A stretch of DNA of 9,795 nucleotides, taken from assembly GCA_024679635.1 (NCBI GenBank), contig JAIBDA010000046.1, positions 1 to 9,795 of the forward strand. The letters run 5' to 3'. The translations under genes and the position numbers were made by a program. The notes under the pieces were generated by a model. The model searched no databases, was not told the DNA's origin, and saw only the letters and a program-made list of their open reading frames with translations. The stretch is from Amphritea sp. (GTDB lineage Bacteria; Pseudomonadota; Gammaproteobacteria; Pseudomonadales; Nitrincolaceae). Shown piece after piece: positions 6,015 through 9,795 of the stretch (its first letter is position 1; each line of letters starts with the position of its first letter).

Positions 6015-6776
6015 TCAGGGTTTGATGCCTGTATGTAGAGCGACGACGCCACCAGTCATATTCTGGTATTTACACTGAGCCAGGCCGGCTTCTTCCATCA
6101 TCCCTTTAAGGGTTTCCTGATCTGGATGCATACGGATCGATTCAGCCAGGTAGCGATAGCTCTCTTCATCACCCGCGATCAGCTTGCCGATTTTTGGCAG
6201 CAGGTTGAATGAGTAGATATCGTAGGCTTTGGTGAGCAGCGGGTTGTTAGTTTTTGAAAACTCCAGCACCATTACTTTTCCACCGGGTTTAAGTACCCGA
6301 GCCATCGATGCCAGGGCTTTGTCTTTATGGGTAACATTACGCAGACCGAAGGCGATAGTGATGCAATCGAAGGTGTTGTCGGGGAAAGGTAGAGCTTCGG
6401 CGTTAGCCTGAACGAACTCGACGTTACCGGTAATCCCTTTATCCATCAGCTTATCCCGACCCACATTGAGCATGGAATCGTTGATATCCGCCAGTACTAC
6501 TTTGCCTTCCGGGCCAACCAGACGGGAGAACCGCATCGTCAGATCGCCGGTACCGCCAGCAATATCCAAAACTTTATGACCACGGCGGACGCCGCTCTGC
6601 TCAATGGTTATGCGCTTCCAGATCCGGTGGACTCCCCCCGACATCAGGTCGTTCATTACATCGTACTTGCTGGCGACAGAGTGGAACACATCGGCCACTT
6701 TGTCCTGCTTTTCATCGACTTTAACCTGTTCAAAGCCGAAGTGGGTCTGGTCCTGAGATTCTTTCTGGTCAGTCAT
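6015..6776 (-). CDS. ubiE: Ubiquinone/menaquinone C-methyltransferase UbiE
   Basis: UbiE is an S-adenosylmethionine-dependent methyltransferase of the Ubi complex that methylates the ring carbon of demethoxy-ubiquinol and, where menaquinone is made, demethylmenaquinol. The product has 253 residues (E. coli 251) and is highly conserved. The SAM-binding motif [12 protein letters not shown] is at 69-80 and the post-I acidic strand VVLADIND at 93-100. [23 protein letters not shown] spans 125-147, cited here by its ends, and the family signature [15 protein letters not shown] is at 206-220. The ATG at 6774-6776 is preferred: [14 protein letters not shown] matches the E. coli N-terminus and AGG lies 6 nt upstream. 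An in-frame ATG at 6833 adds 19 unconserved residues. It is followed by ubiJ and preceded, 146 bp away, by the DUF971 gene. Confidence 0.97.
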   Translation of the reverse strand: MTDQKESQDQTHFGFEQVKVDEKQDKVADVFHSVASKYDVMNDLMSGGVHRIWKRITIEQSGVRRGHKVLDIAGGTGDLTMRFSRLVGPEGKVVLADINDSMLNVGRDKLMDKGITGNVEFVQANAEALPFPDNTFDCITIAFGLRNVTHKDKALASMARVLKPGGKVMVLEFSKTNNPLLTKAYDIYSFNLLPKIGKLIAGDEESYRYLAESIRMHPDQETLKGMMEEAGLAQCKYQNMTGGVVALHTGIKP

Positions 6777-6881
6777 GGGAAACCTGTAATCTGCATAATT
6801 CGCGATGCCGCATTCTACCTTTGCGGCAGGCAATTGTCTTTATTCTTCCAAGATACACTGATCTGGCTATATAAATGGGTT

Positions 6882-6909
6882 TTAATAGTGAGTTGTCGAG
6901 TTCACTCAA
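6882..6909 (-). promoter_or_regulatory. Weak candidate promoter for ubiE-ubiJ
   Basis: On the minus strand, TTGAGT (6909-6904), 16 bp, TATTAA (6887-6882), each four of six to consensus. It lies in the 146-bp gap between the DUF971 gene and ubiE, just past the DUF971 stop, and would give a leader of about 100 nt. The gap is larger than others in this cluster, which favours a local promoter, but these boxes are ordinary and could be chance. Nothing else was recognised in 6777-6922. Confidence 0.25.
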
Positions 6910-6922
6910 AGCAACGGCTGTC

Positions 6923-7300
6923 CTAGCCTTTGGCGATCATATTGCCGTGCCGTGTTTCACCTGCAGTGGCCAGCGCTTCAAGGTACTTGCTCCAGTATGT
7001 TGTCTGTTTATGACAGAGATCATAAAGGTAGTCCCAGGTATACAGCCCGCTATCATGGCCATCATCAAAGATGATCTTCAGAGCGTAGTTACCGGCGGGC
7101 TCCAGTCCCTTGATACCGACCAGCTGCTTACCGGTTTGCAGTACGCCCTGGCCAATACCGTGGCCGCGGACCTCTGCTGAAGGTGAATGTACCCGAAGGT
7201 ATTCAGCGCTGAGTTCGAAGCTTTCCTGGTCACTGTATATTAGCTCCAGTGTTCTGGATTTAGTATGCAGCTTGATATCTTGTGGTAGTGGTGCAGCCAT
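6923..7300 (-). CDS. DUF971 protein (gamma-butyrobetaine hydroxylase N-terminal-like domain)
   Basis: A 125-residue protein of the DUF971 family, whose fold corresponds to the small N-terminal zinc-binding domain of gamma-butyrobetaine hydroxylase. Here it stands alone with no catalytic domain, so it is not a hydroxylase. Diagnostic stretches are LRVHSPSAEVRGHG (35-48) and NYALKIIFDDGHDSGLYTW (71-89), followed by YLYDLC. The first 10 and last 20 residues look unstructured. The start at 7300 has GGAG 6 nt upstream. It follows hslU by 44 bp, an order also known next to hslVU in pseudomonads. The cellular role is unknown; some family members have been proposed to act with Fe-S or metal proteins. 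Position alone suggests co-expression with the protease. Confidence 0.9.
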   Translation of the reverse strand: MAAPLPQDIKLHTKSRTLELIYSDQESFELSAEYLRVHSPSAEVRGHGIGQGVLQTGKQLVGIKGLEPAGNYALKIIFDDGHDSGLYTWDYLYDLCHKQTTYWSKYLEALATAGETRHGNMIAKG

Positions 7301-7310
7301 AACAGACTCC

Positions 7311-7338
7311 GGTGGCGGAGCGCGGCGGCTCCGTCACC
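7311..7338 (-). promoter_or_regulatory. GC-rich hairpin between hslU and the DUF971 gene
   Basis: On the minus strand GGTGACGGAGC pairs with GCTCCGCCACC through a 6-nt loop: ten of eleven pairs, one C-A mismatch. It begins 6 nt past the hslU stop and its base touches the GGAG ribosome site of the DUF971 gene. No U-run follows (the next bases are GGAGTCTGTT), so it is not a standard terminator. It more likely stabilises the hslVU message, marks a processing site, or tunes expression of the downstream gene. Confidence 0.6.
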
Positions 7339-7344
7339 CTGGGG

Positions 7345-8676
7345 TTAAAGGATATAGTGACTTAGATCTTCATCCTGGCTCAGTTCAGCCAGATACTGAT
7401 CAACATAGGCGCGATCAACGTTAATCGCCAGGCCGGCGTTGTCTGATGCCGTAAATGAGATCTCTTCCAGCAGGCGTTCCATCATCGTATGCAGGCGGCG
7501 GGCACCGATGTTTTCAGTTTTCTCATTCACCTGGAAAGCCAGTTCTGCGATTCGTTCTATGCCGTCTGCTGCGAACTCGACTGTGACATTCTCGGTTGCG
7601 AGCAGGGCACAGTATTGTTCTGTCAGAGAGGCGTTAGGCTCGGTCAGAATACGGCGGAAATCATCCGGCGTCAGTGCGTTTAACTCAACTCTGATGGGCA
7701 GGCGTCCCTGAAGTTCGGGAATGAGGTCAGAAGGTTTGGACAGGTGGAAGGCGCCCGAGGCAATAAAGAGAATGTGATCCGTTTTGATCATGCCATATTT
7801 TGTCGTTACGGTGCTGCCTTCGATCAACGGCAGAAGGTCGCGCTGAACGCCTTCCCGGGAAACTTCACCGCCGGTGCCTTCACGCTTGCAGACTTTGTCG
7901 ATTTCGTCGAGGAAAACGATACCGTTTTGCTCGACCGCGTCGATTGCCATCTGTTTCAGTTCGTCGTCGTTGACCATCTTGGCGGCTTCTTCATCGATCA
8001 CCTGTTTCAGGGCGTCTTTGACTTTAATGCGGCGAGATTTGGTTTGATTGTTTCCCATGTTGGAAAACATACTCTGCAACTGACTGGTCATCTCCTCCAT
8101 GCCTGGAGGCGCCATAATCTCTACCCCGGCCGGTGTCTGGCTGAGATCAATGTCGACCTCTTTGTCGTCCAGCTTGCCTTCACGAAGCTGTTTCCTCAGC
8201 AGTTGACGGGTAGCGCTGTCAGTCTTTCTTTCCGGCTGATCGTCTGTGCCTACAGGGCGGGCTGGAGGCAGTAAGGCATCAAGGATGCGTTCTTCGGCTG
8301 AATCTTCGGCGCGAAATTTAACCTTCTCCATCTCCTGCTCGCGCAGCATTTTGATCGCCATATCCATCAGATCACGGATAATGGTTTCGACATCGCGGCC
8401 AACGTAGCCGACTTCGGTAAACTTAGTCGCCTCAATCTTGATAAAGGGCGCGTTGGCCAGCTTTGCCAGGCGTCGTGCTATCTCGGTTTTACCGACGCCG
8501 GTTGGTCCGATCATCAGAATGTTTTTGGGTGATACCTCAACGCGCAGCTCAGCATCAAGCTGCATCCGCCGCCAGCGGTTACGCAGTGCGATAGCCACTG
8601 AGCGTTTGGCATCAGCCTGACCGATGATATGGCGGTCCAGTTCGGAAACGATTTCACGGGGTGTCATATTGGACAT
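7345..8676 (-). CDS. hslU: ATP-dependent protease ATPase subunit HslU (ClpY)
   Basis: HslU is the AAA+ unfoldase that forms hexamers on HslV and feeds it unfolded substrates, for example SulA and sigma-32 in E. coli. The product is 443 residues, identical in length to E. coli HslU. Visible parts in order: N-terminal [20 protein letters not shown], Walker A GPTGVGKT (57-64), pore loop GYVG (90-93), the inserted I domain (about 110-243, with [18 protein letters not shown]), Walker B IVFLDE (253-258), GRLPIR region (324-329) and the sensor-2 motif GARR (391-394). The C-terminal LSHYIL corresponds to the tail that docks in HslV pockets. The ribosome site is an AGAGAG run. It lies 23 bp behind hslV, so the two are surely one operon. 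The loop at about 140-155 differs from E. coli, as is usual in the variable I domain. Confidence 0.98.
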   Translation of the reverse strand: MSNMTPREIVSELDRHIIGQADAKRSVAIALRNRWRRMQLDAELRVEVSPKNILMIGPTGVGKTEIARRLAKLANAPFIKIEATKFTEVGYVGRDVETIIRDLMDMAIKMLREQEMEKVKFRAEDSAEERILDALLPPARPVGTDDQPERKTDSATRQLLRKQLREGKLDDKEVDIDLSQTPAGVEIMAPPGMEEMTSQLQSMFSNMGNNQTKSRRIKVKDALKQVIDEEAAKMVNDDELKQMAIDAVEQNGIVFLDEIDKVCKREGTGGEVSREGVQRDLLPLIEGSTVTTKYGMIKTDHILFIASGAFHLSKPSDLIPELQGRLPIRVELNALTPDDFRRILTEPNASLTEQYCALLATENVTVEFAADGIERIAELAFQVNEKTENIGARRLHTMMERLLEEISFTASDNAGLAINVDRAYVDQYLAELSQDEDLSHYIL

Positions 8677-8699
8677 GGTGGCTCTCTCTAGCTGTTCTT

Positions 8700-9239
8700 T
8701 CAGGCTTCGACTGCGGTGGACTGCAGCTGTTCTATAGTCAGGTTGGCGTTAGTGAATACGCAGATGCCAGCGGCGATCTGCAGGCTTTTCTCCACTACAT
8801 CACGGGCACAGAGGTCGCTGTTGGCAACCAGGGCGCGAGCGGCTGCCAGGGCATAGTTGCCGCCGGAACCGATGGCGATAACACCATCTTCAGGCTCGAT
8901 AATGTCACCGCTGCCGGAGATTAAATAGGTCTTGTCTTTATTAGCGACCAGCATCAGCGCTTCCAGTTTGCGTAATACCCTGTCGCCACGCCATTCACGG
9001 GCCAGGCTGACGACAGCATTAAAAATATTACCCTGATGCTTTTCCAGTTGTTGCTCAAACAGATCCAGCAGAGTGATAGCGTCGGCAGTACTACCGGCAA
9101 AACCGGTAATAACGTCGTGCTTTGCCAGACGGCGGACTTTGCGGGCGGTGCCTTTCATTACGGTGTTGCCAAGTGAAACCTGGCCGTCACCACCAACAAC
9201 GACCTGGTCGTCGCGTCGTACTGAAACAATTGTGGTCAT
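8700..9239 (-). CDS. hslV: ATP-dependent protease proteolytic subunit HslV (ClpQ)
   Basis: HslV is the N-terminal-threonine peptidase that forms the double hexameric core of the HslVU protease in the cytosol. The product is 179 residues (E. coli 176). MTTIVSVRR gives catalytic Thr2, exposed as Thr1 after Met removal. Other active-site residues are in place: D18 (GDGQ), K29 (NTVMKG) and S125 (GSGG). [14 protein letters not shown] and [14 protein letters not shown] are typical of the family. The start is fixed by the need for Met-Thr. The ribosome site is poor (GGGAAAA about 9 nt upstream), which may matter given the inverted repeat just upstream. It is followed by hslU and preceded by a sigma-32-like promoter, so heat induction is expected. 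Confidence 0.98.
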   Translation of the reverse strand: MTTIVSVRRDDQVVVGGDGQVSLGNTVMKGTARKVRRLAKHDVITGFAGSTADAITLLDLFEQQLEKHQGNIFNAVVSLAREWRGDRVLRKLEALMLVANKDKTYLISGSGDIIEPEDGVIAIGSGGNYALAAARALVANSDLCARDVVEKSLQIAAGICVFTNANLTIEQLQSTAVEA

Positions 9240-9255
9240 GGGTCTGTTTTCCCGA

Positions 9256-9289
9256 ATATCTATACTCTATTTGCAATGAGTATAGATAT
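9256..9289. repeat. 12-bp-arm inverted repeat in the hslV upstream region
   Basis: ATATCTATACTC (9256-9267) and GAGTATAGATAT (9278-9289) are perfect reverse complements with a 10-nt spacer; CCC (9251-9253) and GGG (9290-9292) could extend the stem past a 2-nt bulge. No U-tract follows on the minus strand. The repeat ends 16 bp before the hslV start, and its upstream arm overlaps the proposed sigma-32 -10 box. E. coli hslVU also carries a leader inverted repeat reported to stabilise its mRNA, with a different sequence. Confidence 0.7.
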
Positions 9290-9313
9290 GGGAGCATCGG
9301 ACGTTATTTCAAG
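9286..9313 (-). promoter_or_regulatory. Sigma-32 (heat shock) promoter of hslVU
   Basis: On the minus strand, CTTGAAA (9313-9307), 13 bp, TCCCATAT (9293-9286). The sigma-32 consensus is CTTGAAA, 13-15 bp, CCCCATNT, so only one -10 base differs. The start is predicted near 9279, about 40 nt before the hslV ATG. TTGAAA with TATCTA 18 bp later could also serve sigma-70 weakly. hslVU is a known sigma-32 operon in E. coli, which supports the call. Confidence 0.75.
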
Positions 9314-9354
9314 GCTATGAAGGGTCAGTGACAGCAGGAATCTGAAAACTAAAT

Positions 9355-9795
9355 TCAGTCTATCTGTCTGAGGAGTGGCTGGATATTTAGTCGAACAAGA
9401 CGATCTTGTGCTTTATTCAGCTGTGAACGGTTATCGAATGGTCCGGTACGCACCTGATACCAGATACTACCGTTATTGTTGGTTACTCTGCGGGAGTGAA
9501 CATTGGGCAAACCTTCAAGGATCAGTTTCGCCCTCAGCTGTTCTGCATCTTTACTGTTTTGAAAGGAACCGACTTGTAATACATAGGTGTGTTCAGACTT
9601 GGCGTCCTTCGGCGTTGATTTGTAAGGTTCAACATTGGCGGTATCGACTTCGCTTTCGGGCAAAATCTGATAAAAGTCGAAGCGCTCGGATTGCTCTTCT
9701 ACCGGAGGGCCCTGTTTCTCTGTGGTTTTACTGGCGGTTTTGTTTGATGTCTTTGCTGCTGGTTTAGCGGCGGGTTTTGTTGCTGGTTTAACCGC
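9355..9795 (-). CDS. SPOR-domain cell division protein, FtsN-like (5' end outside window)
   Basis: The frame is open from the right edge to the TGA at 9355, giving 146 residues without a start in view. From the edge it reads a low-complexity Ala/Lys/Pro linker (KPATKPAAKPAAK and on to about residue 30). Next comes RFDFYQILPESEV (about 42-54), a motif common in FtsN-like proteins just before the SPOR region. The C-terminal SPOR domain (about 70-146) has TYVLQVGSF and WYQVRTGPF. SPOR domains bind denuded peptidoglycan glycans at the septum, so the protein should be a periplasmic division factor. The missing N-terminus would hold the cytoplasmic tail and single membrane helix. It lies 115 bp upstream of hslV, the order also found in pseudomonads. 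Assignment as FtsN itself rather than another SPOR protein is inferred from context. Confidence 0.88.
   Translation of the reverse strand, partial: AVKPATKPAAKPAAKTSNKTASKTTEKQGPPVEEQSERFDFYQILPESEVDTANVEPYKSTPKDAKSEHTYVLQVGSFQNSKDAEQLRAKLILEGLPNVHSRRVTNNNGSIWYQVRTGPFDNRSQLNKAQDRLVRLNIQPLLRQID

Noticed and set aside
6777..6833. 19-residue N-terminal extension of UbiE
   Set aside because: Not conserved; the downstream ATG gives the expected UbiE N-terminus.
7744..8274. 176-codon open frame on the plus strand opposite hslU
   Set aside because: It lies wholly antisense to a fully conserved hslU, and its translation shows no recognisable domain. It is a shadow of the hslU codons.
1..9795. Novel defence, CRISPR, toxin-antitoxin or biosynthetic system
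   Set aside because: All sizeable genes belong to known housekeeping or transporter families; no repeat-spacer array, nuclease or paired small genes were seen.

Overview
The window reads as chromosomal core-genome DNA from a gammaproteobacterium, most likely a marine Oceanospirillales-type organism. Three things suggest this. HslU, HslV, UbiE, SerA and PpnP resemble their E. coli counterparts along nearly their full length. Gene order on the right follows the pseudomonad/oceanospirillal pattern of SPOR protein, hslV, hslU, DUF971 gene, ubiE, ubiJ. The terminal haem step uses HemJ rather than HemG or HemY. Base composition looks close to 50% GC by eye. The genus is an inference, not a measurement.

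Left edge (1-155): the 3' end of an IS3-family insertion sequence, with the last 34 codons of its transposase, the terminal inverted repeat, and what looks like the right half of a bidirectional terminator. The IS seems to have landed in the loop of the terminator behind serA. Then, on the minus strand, come serA (serine biosynthesis), a 218-bp spacer with several repeats, ppnP (cupin nucleoside phosphorylase) and a LysR-type regulator.

Middle (2842-5303): the regulator is divergent from a plus-strand run of three genes: a YnfM-like MFS exporter, a FAHD1/YcgM-type fumarylacetoacetase-fold enzyme and hemJ. The gap between regulator and exporter holds a 10-bp-arm dyad lying on the best exporter promoter, a typical LysR/exporter arrangement. 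The plus-strand genes converge on ubiJ.

Right half (5364-9795, all minus strand): an FtsN-like SPOR protein (5' end cut by the window edge), then hslV, hslU, a DUF971 gene, ubiE and ubiJ. HslVU is the heat-shock ATP-dependent protease. A good sigma-32-like promoter (CTTGAAA, 13 bp, TCCCATAT) precedes hslV and overlaps a 12-bp-arm inverted repeat. UbiE and UbiJ belong to ubiquinone synthesis. Their usual downstream partner ubiB is not present; hemJ lies there instead, facing the other way.

I saw no CRISPR array, tRNA, rRNA, prophage, toxin-antitoxin pair or defence island. No intergenic stretch exceeds 300 bp. The points worth checking are regulatory or structural (terminator split by the IS, sigma-32 site with dyad, hslU/DUF971 hairpin, GAATC-repeat dyad, missing ubiB) rather than a new multi-gene system.
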